This document shows, piece after piece, positions 48,299 to 60,827 of a DNA stretch of 64,000 nt. The DNA is from Clarkia xantiana subsp. parviflora (lineage: Eukaryota > Streptophyta > Magnoliopsida > Myrtales > Onagraceae). The notes below the pieces were generated by a model, which saw nothing but the letters and a program-made list of their open reading frames with translations, did no database searches and had not been told where the DNA came from. The stretch spans positions 51,013,774 through 51,077,773 of the forward strand of contig JAPTYO010000001.1 in NCBI GenBank assembly GCA_036873135.1, written 5' to 3'. A program made the position numbers and the translations under genes. Numbering within the stretch: the first letter of the stretch is position 1; each line of letters starts with the position of its first letter.

Positions 48299-50429
48299 AT
48301 GGCATTCTCATTTGGTTGTCTTCAACCTCAAGCTCAGAGGATCCCTAACCGAGTTTGCTTCTCGATCTCCAGCGAACTCTCCGGGGGAAGCGTCAGCCAA
48401 AGGAAAAGCAATCACGTATCATTTGCTTCTTCGAACAGTGAATCAGGACCTGATCTTTCTCTTGATGCTAAGGTACTGCTTTCTGGATCTTTCGATGTTC
48501 TTTGAATGGATCTTGAATCTGTTCTCAGCTTCTCGGTTTGTGATCGACTATCCAACCAGTTAGTACCTTCCCAGACTTTAGTCAGATTTCTGCCGAATTT
48601 GATTGGTAGGAGTCGTTACAAGTCTGGAACATGAAAGATAGAGAATAAAACCAGATGGATGGGTTTTCCGTCTGTCTGGTCAACCTTCTCTTGAAGGTGT
48701 TCATCGTTGCCCGGTTACACATTTAAAGTTGTTCTCGAGCTACATCTGGATTCCACATCCCTCTTTTTTAGCTGAAAAATAGTGATTGTGCATTGTAAGA
48801 TGGATCCTTTCGTTGATTAGAATTTCGAAATATATTGCTCCATATGAATTTGGCCTCAATGTATACATCCAAATGAATCTCCAATTTGGATCCTGTGATG
48901 TGTGAATATAATGTGACAGGTTTGATTTAGACAGATCCGTCCAGAATGTTTGATTTTGGCATGACCTGAGTTGATTTACAGTACATTTGTTGTTTTGAGT
49001 ACCAAACTATCTCGTTGATGCATATTTTTATCTGCAAGAAGAGAGCTTCAGTTTGTTTCCAAATTCCAAACATCGAATCCATACAAACTGAGAACATACT
49101 TCTTTGACCAACAAAACATGCTTTATGCAGTTGTGCCTTGAATATATGTTTCTGTCGCCTTTACAGCATAGTGGTGTTTATTATACCCTCTGTGTGTCGG
49201 AAGGTGACCAAATTTACCGACCCTTCATGCTGTCATCCGCCTGAAATATATTATGTCAGGCAGCAACAGAAGAGGAGGGCATATTATGATAAACTTGCAA
49301 ACTATTTTTTCACAGATTTTTAATCTGCAGTGTGTTACCAACAAACACCTTCTGCTTTGTATACACTAAACATGGTAAATGGAGTAACAGTTAAAAGATG
49401 GTTGCAGGTTGAGACATTGCTGGATTCTGTAAAGTGGGATAATAAAGGTCTAGCCGTGGCCATTGCTCAGAATGTTGACACAGGAGCTGTGTTGATGCAA
49501 GGATTCATCAACAGAGAAGCTTTGGCTAAGACCATCTCCTCTCGCAAAGCCACATTTTTTAGCCGGTCAAGGTCATCTCTCTGGACAAAGGGAGAGACCT
49601 CCATGAATTTCATCAATATCCACGACATCTTCATTGACTGTGATCGTGATTCGGTGAGTTTTACTTTCTTAAAAACTCGTTCTCCCAAGTCTTATGCTAT
49701 TTTATTTATCGATCTGAGTTATATTTACAACCTGTATAAAATGCAGATAATATATCTTGGAGAACCTGATGGACCGACCTGCCACACTGGAGCTGACACT
49801 TGCTATTACACATCAGTTCTTGATTCACTAGGAGACACTCAGGTTGGCAGCTGAAAACTTGCTATTAAGCCAAGTCATAATTCTGCTGTATTATGACAGC
49901 TAAAGTAAAATAAGATTAGGTTCTAAGTTATAACTTTTATGTTGTGGCAGGTGGAAAAAAATGAATTGGCTATGTCCACTCTGTACTCACTTGAGTCCAC
50001 AATCTCGAAGCGAAAATCCGAAGTAGCAGAACCCAAAGAAGGGAAACCTTCTTGGACTAAGCGATTATTGCTTGACAGCAATCTTCTCTGTTCAAAGATC
50101 AGGTAATGGAGTAGTTTGTACTGACTTTCTTGGAGTTGAAGCAACTTGACTTGGTTCTTGAGAAACAAGAAAGTGTCTTGCATTATGGTTTTCTGATGGT
50201 AGTTTTGGATTAACTGTATAGGGAGGAAGCAGATGAGCTCTGCCGAACACTGCAAGATGATGAGGATAAGACACGATCGGCATCAGAAATGGCAGATGTT
50301 TTGTACCACTCCATGGTTCTGCTTGCACTAAAAGATGTGAAAATGGAAGATGTATTGGAAATTCTTCGCCATAGATTTTCCCGGTCAGGAATCGAGGAGA
50401 AGAGGAGTCGGAATCAGCAAGGGCAGTAG
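48299..50429 (+). CDS. HISN2: Histidine biosynthesis bifunctional HisIE, plastid-targeted, 5 exons
   Basis: Exons 48299-48472, 49408-49653, 49747-49842, 49951-50102 and 50222-50429 join in phase to 291 residues. Exon 1 (58 residues, Ser-rich, few acidic residues early) looks like a chloroplast transit peptide. Exons 2-3 are the phosphoribosyl-AMP cyclohydrolase (HisI) domain: VKWDNKGLAVAIAQNVDTG, TFFSRSRSSLWTKGETS, DCDRDS and GPTCHTGADTCYY, which hold the metal-binding Cys and Asp residues. Exons 4-5 are the phosphoribosyl-ATP pyrophosphatase (HisE) domain with IREEADELCRTL and EMADVLYHSMVLL, whose Glu/Asp residues bind Mg2+. The fused enzyme performs the second and third steps of histidine synthesis in plastids. 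No lesion. Start chosen at the ATG in CAATGGCA, which follows two short uORFs. Confidence 0.95.
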
Positions 50430-51110
50430 TAAAAGCTCAGTCAATCTCTATATGTAGATAGGCGACGCAAGAACTTGTGGTAACTTGGAAGAGAAGAATA
50501 AAGTAGAAATTGTGTTTTGTATTGTTTGTTCATGTATGTAGGCTCCCAATATTGTTTGAACTTTGGCAAAAAATAATATTGTTTGAATACTTGAATTTTC
50601 GAGTCAAGAACTATTTGGATGCGATAATGACTTCAATGTGCACCTCTTAACGGTTTTATATGACTGTTTTACTTTACTTTCGATCAATTCAAATGTTTTT
50701 TTTTTAACCTGATCCCAGCAGAGTTTCTGCTAAGTTTGGCTGAATCTAGCAAATTTGTTGCTGGTGGGTTCGAAATTGAACCTGCTAAATGACTCAAAGA
50801 ACACGAATAATATGATGAAAATAAATATAAAAATAGTATTTTAAAGGTTTCATACTAATATAACAACATTTGTAAATATAATAAATAACTAAAATGTACA
50901 TATTTACCAAATGTTCACATTAACGAAACGTGTATAATTAAACTATGTATTAAGTATTAACCCTTTATTAAATTAGAAAATCATAGTTCACTTATTCTTT
51001 TCATTTGTGTTACCGTATGGGGTTTACACATTACACGTTCTTTCATTGGAGACATTGGTTGTCTTATAATGTCCATACATCATGGCGGATCCAAACTTTT
51101 GTATTGTTAG
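50430..51110. other. HISN2 3' region
   Basis: 3' UTR with TTGTTTGTT-type sequence near 50520, then AT-rich spacer. No other gene. Confidence 0.45.
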
Positions 51111-51114
51111 GATT

Positions 51115-51960
51115 ATGATTTCTTTTTAATGCAATTGTAAACAGCGACGGTTCAGCATCAGGGGTCAGAAGTGATGGATCTTGTGCTCATTTATCCAGTC
51201 TTTATTGCACCTCCCTTGTTCTCGTCGTACCTCTCGCCTTAGGAATCCTGCAAGAAGGGTAGTTCGAGGGTGTCACGATGAACTCTCTCTGATGACTAAG
51301 TCAGTTTCTGTTTTAGAGAAATAAATAAATAGAGTAATTATAAAGAAAGAGTGATTAATCTTTGAATGAAAGTAGTGAAGGGTATTTATAGGGATTTGGG
51401 TCACTATTCCCGGAGAGGAGTTAATCATGTGCGAGATAGTGTTATTTCAAAATAATTACCTCATTCACAGTGTATATGCTATGTTAAGCCTGTTTGGCAA
51501 CGGATGGGCTAATGGCCCATGATAGGGTCTAAGTTGTTCTCCATGTAGATGTTGGGGGTTGATCCCCTTGTAGATGATGTGGGTTGGTCTCCTTGCAGAT
51601 GTTTGAGCGTTGATCTTCTTGTAGATATTAGACATTTAAGAGGCCCGAACGGAATGGTCTCATCATTGTGTCTTAACATGTATCCCGCTCGGGTTGGCCA
51701 GAGCGGGTCGCCCTCCTGGTCCGAGGGAATTTTTTGTCGTACCAGGAGAGTCCCAGTCTGACCCGAGAGGCTCGAGGGGATGTTCCCGCTTGGCTCTCGG
51801 ATTTTGGATGTGCGTGTGCTTTCTCGGGTTTTGAACCAAAATTTATAACTTTTTGTAGTTGGGTCTGTGGATGGTGTCTAATTTGAAACCGGGCGGATCC
51901 GTTGTAGAATTACTCAGTTGATGTCGAAATTGGGCGTATATTCATCATTTGCTCCCAAGC
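51115..51960 (-). mobile_element. LTR-like sequence, minus orientation
   Basis: On the minus strand a TATA-like CCTATAAATACCC (about 51378) lies upstream of an R/U5-like segment with GAGAGAGTTCATCGTGACACC. The same architecture occurs in the SABATH intron insertion. Exact ends were not fixed, and no internal domain is seen next to it. Confidence 0.4.
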
Positions 51961-52029
51961 CAAGTGAATATTTCAAATTTACTTTGCTTTATTTTGTAGA
52001 TAGGAAGTAGCCCAATTGAGCCATAGTTC

Positions 52030-52255
52030 TTCATTTGATGTCGAACTTGTTCTTCTTGATCAACCTCAGTGACTTAATGTCGACCATGGTATTTTTTGTC
52101 GTTGCTGCATAGTAGAAAGCATTCCATTACCCATGGTGACTCGCTGTTGACCATTGTGATTCTTGTCGCGTTCTTCGAATTAGATAACCTTTAATCACCC
52201 ATGGTTGCTTGTTGTCGACCATGATGATTTTTGTCGTTGGTCTTTGGAGAAGATA
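52030..52255. repeat. Imperfect tandem repeat, about 60-95 bases
   Basis: The words (G/T)TCGACCATGGTATTTTTTGT, TGTTGACCATTGTGATTCTTG and TTGTCGACCATGATGATTTTTG recur three times, with ACCCATGGT(G/T) words between them. Confidence 0.6.
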
Positions 52256-52689
52256 GTTCTTGATCCCTATAAAGTAGTTCATAGAGTCGTTGCGTTCGTT
52301 AGACTAACTTTGTGGTTGATATACCTATGTACCACATGTAGTTTTGTCGAATGAATGTTCATCACCAATGACTTTGTTATCGATGAGTATGTATTATACT
52401 TTGTTTGTCCTCCATGTTTCTTTGGACGTATGCTATGATGGTCTTGATTCCTTATGATACGCTCATCACCTATGATGTTGGTTTCCTTGTGTTGCCCTAA
52501 GTACATGTATTGACATCATCTTGGTGACTAGATTTGTTTCCTCCTAAGGTAAGTGAAAGCACATCCTTCACATTGTCTTAGTGATGTTATGCCTACGTCA
52601 CTAAAATTTCTTTAAAAATAATAATCAAGGGTCCTCCTAATAACTAAATGTGCTTCATTGAAAGACATGTTGTGACTAGCATTTGCGGC

Positions 52690-52960
52690 CGCAGAATTCA
52701 CTACTTTTAAAATGGGATAACACGTTCGATAAGGCGTAACCATTCCCATGGGGTGGTGAAGGGAGGACCCCAATTGGTAGGAAAAAAAACTTGTAACCCT
52801 TTGAGGTTATCCGACACTTGGAAGAAGATGTAGAAATCGAAATAAATATAGTGATATTTTGATTCTTCGTCGCCGTAAAATGTAAAAAAGGAGGGGGAGT
52901 AATGCATTATGAAACGTTCACTCACGTTGTCGCTACTGGACGATGAAATGGATTTTGAAA
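52690..52960 (-). pseudogene. Possible TE-derived coding fragment
   Basis: A minus-strand frame encodes MHYSPSFFTFYGDEESKYHY and [20 protein letters not shown]. The aromatic-rich, W/P-rich style resembles gag-adjacent proteins of plant retroelements, but I recognise no domain. Confidence 0.25.
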
Positions 52961-53815
52961 TTTATTAACATTCTTAAAAAAAATACTATTAATAATCCGG
53001 AAGGTACTGAAATCATTAAAAGAATATCCAATAACTTCAACCCTGAGTTCAATTCGATTATGGTTAGAAGCTATGTATGTATTTGTATTTGAGGATAATA
53101 TTGATCATTTTGCAAAATTTAAGATTAAGTTCTACACTTATTCTTAATCTAAACCAAAGTATTTTCATTTATTTTTAAAACATTTAATGGCTAATTTTAA
53201 GGGAACATAAAAATGACAATATGTTCTGATGATGAATCTTCCTTTGAGATACTATTGGCATAGGGGACATTTTTAGGTGCATTTGGTATTTGTGCCGTGT
53301 CAGGTGTCACAAAGTGATTTGTATTTTCTTCTAAAATATGTCATACAAAAAACTAATGTCAAGATATAAGTGACGTTGTTATTTTGTTGGTTTTATTAAG
53401 TGAATACCAAATTGATTCGGTAATTATGGCAAAAAAAAAAAAATTGATTCGGTAATTTTCCTTGTCGTAGAGACAACACAGTAATGAATTAGGCAGTTCC
53501 CGCTTCAGTTTAGGGAGTGACAAACAATGTAACCAGACTTTGATGATTACACTAATCAAGTCTCTAAATTGTTAATATTATTGATTCTTAGCTCAAGATG
53601 AAAGCATGGGCTTGATATACATGGACTTGGTTCTACATTTTAGGGAACTGATCAATTTAGGGTGACTTAGAATTTATTTTAGGCAATTCGTAATGTGATT
53701 GAAATTTTAAAATGTTTTTTTTTTAAATGGTAAGACTCAATTTTATAAAACCATCATTCCATTCTGAATAGATAATGGTGAGTAATTCTTTAATGATCAT
53801 TAACTACCTTTTTCA
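52961..53815. other. AT-rich spacer before copia remnant
   Basis: No coding exon supported. May include the decayed 5' part of the copia element. Confidence 0.35.
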
Positions 53816-56158
53816 AACTTATGGGAATTATCCACTGGAGTTTTTGTTAACATCCCAACAAAACGGAAGACTTGAAAGAAAATACGGACACCTTTTAGAT
53901 ATTGCGATGACTTTGAAATTCTAAAGTTTTATTTCATGATAAGCTTTGGAGTCATTACGTTCTCGCTACCTGCTATCTTATTATCTTGATGCCTACTAGA
54001 ATTTTCAAAAATAAATCTCATTTGGAAATGATGACGGGCATAAAACCCGATTTAAGCCATTTACGAATTCCTGGGTGTTTGTCTTATACAAAAAAATCTT
54101 GTGGTTTTAGATAATATTAGCAATACCCTCTATTTTTATGGGTTATTCCGAATCTTAGAAAGGATATCAGTTGAATGATTTCAATAAGAAAACAATTCTT
54201 TGTTAGCCGGAATTTGAAGTTTGTTGAAAATATTTTTTTTTATTTGCAAGCAGTAATACTTTAATTTTACCTTTTTTTTTATATAAGACTACACCATAAG
54301 ATGTCCATAAAGATATTCCTGGGAACACATCTAAGATTATACCAATTGATTTGGATGATGGAACACATGAATGTGAATCACTGAATGATGCTAATGATAA
54401 TTTTAACGCTGACAGCTATATTAGCTCAACACATGATAACAATGATATAGATAGTAATGTCTTGTCTAATGCACATATTGCAACAATATACCCCTCAATA
54501 AGGGTAAGAAGGACACCGATTCATCTTGAGGATTACGTTGCTTCAACTTTAATAGCCTTTATCAAACTATGTTAGTTATGATAATATTTCTTCTAAATAT
54601 CGTTGTTATCTAATCTCTTTTAACAAGTTAGCGAAGCCATCTTCTTTTATTGAAGTTGAACATGATCCTATTAAGTTAAGGCAATGCAAGATTAGAACTT
54701 TGCTTTAAAATCTAATAGAACATGGGATTTGATTCATATGTCTTTAGGTAAAAAACCTATAGTTGTAAATGAGTTTTTAAGCTGAAATATAATTCAGATG
54801 GCTTATTTTGAAACTTTCTCCCCTGTTGTGAAATGAAAATTATTAGAACTATTTTGACCTTAGTTTCCATTTATAGTTGGCCCTTATATAAGATTGATTT
54901 TTTTCAATGTTTTCCTTCAAGAAGATTTATCAGAGAAATTTTATATGTATTTGCCTGAGGTTTCCATAATCAAGAGGAGTATGGTGATAATGTTATTTTG
55001 TAGATTAATGAAATCTCTTTATGCCTCGAGGTAGCATCTAGGCAATGAAATATTAAATTGACTGATTTGTTGGAAAAAGTCTAGTTAGCAAAAATTTCTA
55101 CATGATTATTCATTGTTCACTAAAAAAGATGGGACTGAAATGGTTGTTCTTTAGCCTATGCAGATGACTTGTGATAACTGGTAATAGTGACTCATTGATT
55201 TCTGAACTGAAACATGTTTTACAATCTAGAATTAAAATGAAAGATTCTAGGCATTTAGAATGCCTGATTTGAGATATGTCTTGTTATTTGCCAACGAAAA
55301 TATGCAATAGAGCTGATTTCAGAGGCAAGTTTGACATGAGCAAAACCTGCTAAAACCCCTATGAAATTTAAGCTACAGTTAACAAATAAGAAATATGATG
55401 ATTTCATTAAGCTAATAGAATAACCATGTCCTAAATGATGAGTATTCTTTTAGAGGAATGATATGAAAACTCTTTTATCTTACTTTGACTCGGTCATATA
55501 TAGTTTTTGCAGTGCAACACTTGAGTCAGTTTTTGAATTGCCCTAAAAAGTCTCATCTAGATGCTACTATGTGTATTGTGAATGTGAGCCTGGAAAATGT
55601 ATAGTCTTATTTTCTTCCAACAAGCATGTATTGGTTTCTTATGGAGATTATGATAGGAGTAATTTTTTAGAGTCAAGGATATCCTTGACTAGTTAGTGTG
55701 TTAAGATTGGAGATTTCCTCATATTTGAAGCTGAAAAAGCATTATACAATGTCGAATTCTTCAAAAGATGCCGAGTATAAGGCAATTGGTTAAACGGTGA
55801 TTGAGTTAGTTTGGTTGTGAGGTATTTTAAGTGAACTTGGGGTTTCATAATATGTGTCTTCTTTGTCATATTATGATAATAAAGTAGCAATTCAGATTCC
55901 AAACAGTCCTATTTTACACGAAATGATCAAACATATAGAAATAGATTGTCACTTTTCTAGACAAAATATTTTAGATAAAACTATGCATAATGCATCTGGA
56001 AACTAGAGAACAAGCAGCTAACATTTTTACAAAAGCTTTGGCAACAATGGAGCTTCATTACTTGATGACCAATTTGAATATGAAAAATATTTTTACTGCT
56101 AACATAAATTTGCAGGATCCTCCTTAAGATTTTTGCATGTGTTTAGCTTGAAGGAGAG
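53816..56158 (+). pseudogene. Degenerate Ty1/copia pol (integrase to RNase H)
   Basis: Forward-strand fragments in correct order: integrase end (PQQNGRLERKYGHLL at about 53850; WSHYVLATCYLI; KPDLSHLRIPGCLSYT), a linker RRTPIHLEDYV (54510), reverse transcriptase relics (54880-55160), a GVVRVSGYSW-type region, RNase H relics with SKDAEYKA (55760) and TREQAANIFTKAL (56010). Stops and frameshifts occur throughout, so it is long dead. It ends in a purine-rich tract (GAAGGAGAG) directly before the 3' LTR. The gag and 5' pol parts were not found. Confidence 0.8.
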
Positions 56159-56560
56159 TGTGGATATAGAAAGCTGGACCGGATCGGGTCGTGATGCAAG
56201 TTGGGATGGTTTTCTGAGTTGGCCTCTGTTTAGATTTTTTTTTTTTTTATATATTAACGTGCTTTCGCAATTTCAACCCGGGAGCGTTAAGGTTAAAGCC
56301 CTTCCCGAGGCGGCGTCTCCGTGAATGTTTTATTTTTAGTTAGTTAGGGTATAGATTTGATTGTTAGTAAAATGTGGACTCGGTTCCTTCAGTTGTGATT
56401 TTGTGGGGTATAACTGAAATATACGTTGGGTTCCTCTCAGTGGTTATTAAGGTGAAACACGACCAACTGAAAGACCTATTTTGATGATTCGTTCGTGTCT
56501 CTTTCACTTCTACATTCCAAAATTCTCTCCGGAAATTAGATTAGCAAAATCAAGAAACTA
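56159..56560 (+). mobile_element. 3' LTR of the copia remnant, with SINE fragment inside
   Basis: Starts TGTGGATATAG right after the polypurine tract. It is interrupted at about 56229-56324 by a SINE 3' part (T-run, then GGGAGCGTTAAGGTTAAAGC). The right end near 56560 is approximate. No matching 5' LTR was found in the window. Confidence 0.5.
56229..56324 (-). mobile_element. SINE fragment (58.1-kb family)
   Basis: Minus-oriented; T-run at the left, then GAGCGTTAAGGTTAAAGCCC and GGCGGCGTCTCCG shared with 58036-58189. It lacks the tRNA-like head. Confidence 0.65.
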
Positions 56561-56583
56561 ATGTTTCGCAGCTTAACGAACAA

Positions 56584-56700
56584 TAATTTTTTAGCGTTAA
56601 GGTTAAAGTCCTCCCCAATGCGGCGTCTTCGGCAGGTTTCGACCTCGGGTCGCCCACGTGGAACACAACTCGCTTTACCAGTTGGTCCAACCCTTAAGAA
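56584..56700 (-). mobile_element. SINE copy (58.1-kb family)
   Basis: Shares GCGTTAAGGTTAAAGTCCTC, ACCTCGGGTCGCCCAC and ACTCGCTTTACCAGTTGGTC with 58036-58189, including the tRNA-like A- and B-box regions on the minus strand. Confidence 0.7.
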
Positions 56701-57019
56701 AGTTTGTGATACCGTACACATATTTAAAAGAGAGTTGCTAGCGTAAAGGGCTTCTTAAAATGTAAAAATAGAGATCACTAATATATTGACATGCATCATT
56801 TATTCTAGATTTAAGGTGGGTGTGCCTCATGTAATTTTATTTTTTCTTCGGTTAACACTTTTTTTTTTCCTTTCGGGTATTTTATCCTAATTTTTTGTCG
56901 AGAAAATACATATTTAATTTTTTTGTCACAATTCTACTTTTTTATTCGGCTATATTTATAGTTTTTTTTAATAATAATTCTTATTAGTTAATTAGTTTTA
57001 GTCTAAATATATTTATATA

Positions 57020-57205
57020 ACCATGTAATATGGTGTGGTGATTCAGTGTCTCATCCCTTAATCATAGGTCAGGGGTTCAATTCCCGCTAGTGACTATGCG
57101 GATGGAAAAATATTAATGGCCAGCACTTTACCCCTTACGGGCTGACCCGGTGCGAGCAGAGATTAGTATGGTGCTGCCCTCCTGCCATTTTATGAAAGCA
57201 CATCT
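57020..57205 (+). mobile_element. tRNA-derived SINE
   Basis: TGGTGTGGTGATTCAGTG (A-box-like) and GGGGTTCAATTCCCGC (B-box) are spaced as in a tRNA head, followed by CAGCACTTTACCCCTTACGG and GGTGCGAGCAGAGATTAGTA. Same family as 36962-37133. Confidence 0.65.
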
Positions 57206-58019
57206 AGTCTAAGTAGAGTTTTTGTTATATGTTTAACGGTTCATCCAATTTTAGCCCTCAATGGATCATCCTGCCAAACTATTTACCCATTTTAATAGAG
57301 TTTTAATTTTTTTTATAAAACTCCGTAAACTCTAAATTATTTAAACACTAAACAAAAAAATAATTACGGCTAAGTGCATTCCCGAAAAATACTATATTTT
57401 GTAATTAGTGAACTTTTACAAGTTTGTGTTTGATTGTTCAAAATAGTGTTGTTTCAGTGAAAACTTTACAAATACATGTTTTATTACAAAAAAAAACTAA
57501 ATTATTTTATAGATACTATCATATAACAAAAAATAAATGAAAGAAAAAAACCGGATCGAACGGCACGATCATATATTATGCACCCCTATAATAACATTAG
57601 ATAAAAGATGATGTAGCATCACTTAATAGTCTCTATTTTTCTCTCTTTTTATGTTCGATTGGATTTGTTGCTTTAAATGATAAGGTACACCACCATTTAA
57701 AGACAGTATTAGGTTGTTATCACGTGTTTTTTTTTTTTTTTTGTTATTTTGGTTGAAGTTGTTATCACATTTTGCTACATATTCACCATCATCACATATT
57801 GCAATGTCGATTTATTGCAGGGCCAACCTAATAGTAATGTCACTAAATTAAGGGTTTTAGATTTCAATTTTTGAGAGGTCTCTTAATCTTTTCAATTTTT
57901 ATTTTGGTTTGAAGGTATTATTCAGTTATGCTCATAATTAAGACTAATTAATTAATAACTAAGTAATCTTTATTTAATTAAATAATAATAGATTAATTAT
58001 CATCATTAGTGACCAAAAA
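57206..58019. other. AT-rich spacer
   Basis: No gene recognised. Words at 57230-57300 (GGTTCATCCAATTTTAGCC) are shared with the fold-back repeat at 12.4 kb. Confidence 0.4.
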
Positions 58020-58035
58020 GTTAATTATCGTAATT

Positions 58036-58189
58036 TTTTTTGGTATATTTACATTGTTTTCGTAATTTCGGGCCGAGAGCGTTAAAGGTTAAAACCCTCC
58101 CCAAGGTAGCGTCTCCGGCGGGTTTCAACCTCGGGTCGCCCACAGAGAACACAACTCGTTTTACCAATTGGTCCAACCAACATTGGGTT
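58036..58189 (-). mobile_element. tRNA-derived SINE with 16-bp target duplication
   Basis: On the minus strand TTGGACCAATTGGTAAAACG (A-box region) and GGTTGAAACCC (B-box) precede a short body and a terminal A-run. A perfect GTTAATTATCGTAATT duplication flanks it (58020-58035 and 58190-58205). Confidence 0.88.
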
Positions 58190-58205
58190 GTTAATTATCG
58201 TAATT

Positions 58206-58834
58206 AATTTAGCTTTTAGCTGTGTTTGTTTCTTTTTCCGATTCCTCATTTAATTTCAAATTTTCAATAAGTTATCCACCTAATTAATTAATAATGAAAA
58301 TACCAATAAAATCACCACTAATTTTTTATTAACTACTAATCTAGTAACCTACCTATCCTAATTAGTTTAACATCAAGATATATTTCATTTCTAACGTTTA
58401 TATTTCATTTCCTCTTATAAATCGTTAACTCACTACATTGCAAATATTATACAAACCTTACTTATAATTATGAGATTAATACATTTTTTTCCCTCCAAAT
58501 TCTTCAACTAAGAAGACTCTAAATAAAAAAAAAATTATTGAACAAATCAGGTATTATCGATTTATTTTTTCACTTTTACTATTTTTATTTATTTGGAAAT
58601 GTATTTTTTTTAATAGGTCTACTAGAAAATCTGAACCCGATCATTCTTTTTTTGGCCGGAAAATCTGATTATTCAAAACTTAAGATAAATAGAAAGAATG
58701 AAACTCAAAAAATAATTTTTTAATAAAAACTTATAATGAAAAAAAAAAAAACTTTAAATGTTTGGCAAAAAAAACTTTTATTAAAGAGACCCCAAATTAA
58801 AATACGGATTTAGACTTCAATTTTCTTGATTCTA

Positions 58835-58879
<45 letters not shown>

Positions 58880-59375
58880 TCAAATGACAAGTATTCTCCG
58901 AGTCACACGTGTACGTTTTTCTCAACCACCGTTTCCTAATTTAACCACAATTCTATAAATTTAGATAAAATATTGAGTATATGCAAATTAAGAAAATAGT
59001 TCTCTTATTTTAATCTCTAAGTAAAATGAAAAATAAATAAATAAAATTTTCTAATTAAATGATATATCTAGACAATTTGATTGTGAAGCATTTTAGGGTC
59101 GCCACATAGGCGTTTCTATTTTTAATAAAATAATATATATATTTAAAATAGACAAAAATTACATAAATATATATAATATAAAAACTTACTACGACCAACT
59201 ATATAAATATGATATAAATAAACGTATTATATATATAATCACAATAAATAAAACTACATAAATATAATATCTATTATATAAACTTATGTATATACAAAAA
59301 CTTACTACAACCAACTAAAAAAATACAATATAAAACCTATATATATTTCAATTTTTTAAATTAATGGTTAAATAG
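58206..59375. other. AT-rich spacer
   Basis: (TA)n tract at 58837-58876. A diverged copy of the 38.3-kb duplication motif (CACCGTTTCCTAATTTAA) is at about 58928. No gene. Confidence 0.4.
58837..58876. repeat. (TA)n microsatellite
   Basis: About 20 TA units. Confidence 0.95.
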
Positions 59376-59710
59376 TGTAAACACCCGATTTTGGACAGGG
59401 GTTGAAAAAATACCGTAACGCGTGGAACCGAACCGGGAATAATCGAGCGATTAGATAAAAAAAAATAAGGATTAAAATATTATATAATATATAGATATAT
59501 TTATATAGTATTAGATAGTAGTAATTTTGATTAGATAATAATAAAATTAAAAAAAAAAGAAAAAGAAAAAAGGAAATTAGGCTTGGCTTGAAACCATCCA
59601 CGTCCACCTTTGGACTTCCCTATGCTCCCCATACCTTATCTATCTGTACCCATCCATGCTTATCCTTATACAAATTGCAAAAATAATGATAAAAAATCTG
59701 CATCAACCTT

Positions 59711-59720
59711 CTATAAATAG
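59711..59720 (+). promoter_or_regulatory. LTR TATA box
   Basis: CTATAAATAG inside the LTR, with the presumed R region to its right. Confidence 0.55.
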
Positions 59721-60059
59721 TAGTACGTAACGATAGTTTATGGGGGCCTCATTTTTCATGAACGAAAAAAATCATAAGAGGGTCTCAGTAAGTGAACAAG
59801 GATCAGAAAGAAAATTACCTAGTGAGAGTGTGAGACAGAGAGTTTAAATATAGTGCTCGATAATTCGTGGTTCGGTTCCACGTGTCACGGCATTTTACTC
59901 GGAAACAACCCAATGTGAGTATTGCTTAATCAAAAGTTGTATTTACATTCCAAGCATAAATAAAGTGCAAGTTGGTTAAAGATCCATCGCTTTCAATGTA
60001 GCGTTTATTTATTTTCCGTTATTTTATTTCGCACTATATATATATATATATATATATAC

Positions 60060-60310
60060 ATATTACGTATTTCTATTATCTACAAGTTTTATATATATCT
60101 GTTTTACTTATTTGTCATTTATATTATATATAAGTTTTATATATATTATATTACTTATTGTCATTTACTTATATGTTTATACATTATTAAGTCTTATATT
60201 TGTTTATTTCACTTATTTGTCATTTATATTACCTTTAAGTTTTATATATGTACATATTGCATATTTCTCATTTTCTATAAGTTTTATATGTGTTTATATT
60301 ACTTATATAT
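60060..60310. repeat. AT-rich tandem repeats in the LTR
   Basis: AAGTTTTATATAT and ACTTATTTGTCATTTATATTA recur four or five times with a period near 55-65 bases. Confidence 0.6.
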
Positions 60311-60396
60311 CTCAGAACGCTGTTAAGTGTTAAAAATTAGTACAGAGAAGTTCATGGTCATTTTAACATGCTTCCAAAATTATTTTCAGTTCAGCC

Positions 60397-60500
60397 ATGA
60401 ACTTTTCGATAATTGCAAATTGGCCATGAATTTCTTGATGATTGCAACTCGGCCATAAACTTTTTGATACTTGCAGTTCAACTCTCAAAATGGATATTTT
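60397..60500. repeat. Short tandem repeat in the LTR
   Basis: GCCATGAACTTTTCGATAAT, GCCATGAATTTCTTGATGAT and GCCATAAACTTTTTGATACT: three diverged copies with a period near 35 bases. Confidence 0.7.
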
Positions 60501-60827
60501 AGTGAAAAATTAAACAAGACAAGCCAAAGTACCGAAAGGGCGGATTTCTAGCTTGCGAGCTTTTAATACGTAATCAAATCCCCGAACCCGAACCTCTGGA
60601 CGCAGACCATTTCAAGCCCTAGGATGTTAGTATCATGTACCCTAGGCAACTTTAGGATTTCGATTAGCCTTTAATTAATCGGTGGCGACTCTTTCTATTA
60701 TCCCCGGTTTGGTCGATATTTCGATATTCGATATTCGATCGAACCCGCCGTTCGCCGATCCCAAATTAATATTTTCAAAACCCGCTCGTTTCCGAGAGCG
60801 GTTGGCCGGATCCGACGTGCGACATTT

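Larger units (their letters stand above)
59376..60824 (+). mobile_element. 5' LTR of a Tat/Ogre-like Gypsy retrotransposon
   Basis: About 1449 bp, starting TGTAAACACCCGATTTTGGA and ending GACGTGCGACA, i.e. TG...CA, followed four bases later by a primer-binding site. Contains a promoter-like CTATAAATAG (59711-59720). Two internal tandem blocks occur (60060-60310 and 60397-60500). The 3' LTR would lie beyond the window. Confidence 0.72.

Noticed and set aside
58137..58186. Possible tRNA gene at the GACCAATTGG / GGTTGAAACC block
   Set aside because: No cloverleaf can be completed and the block is part of a SINE with target duplication and A-run.
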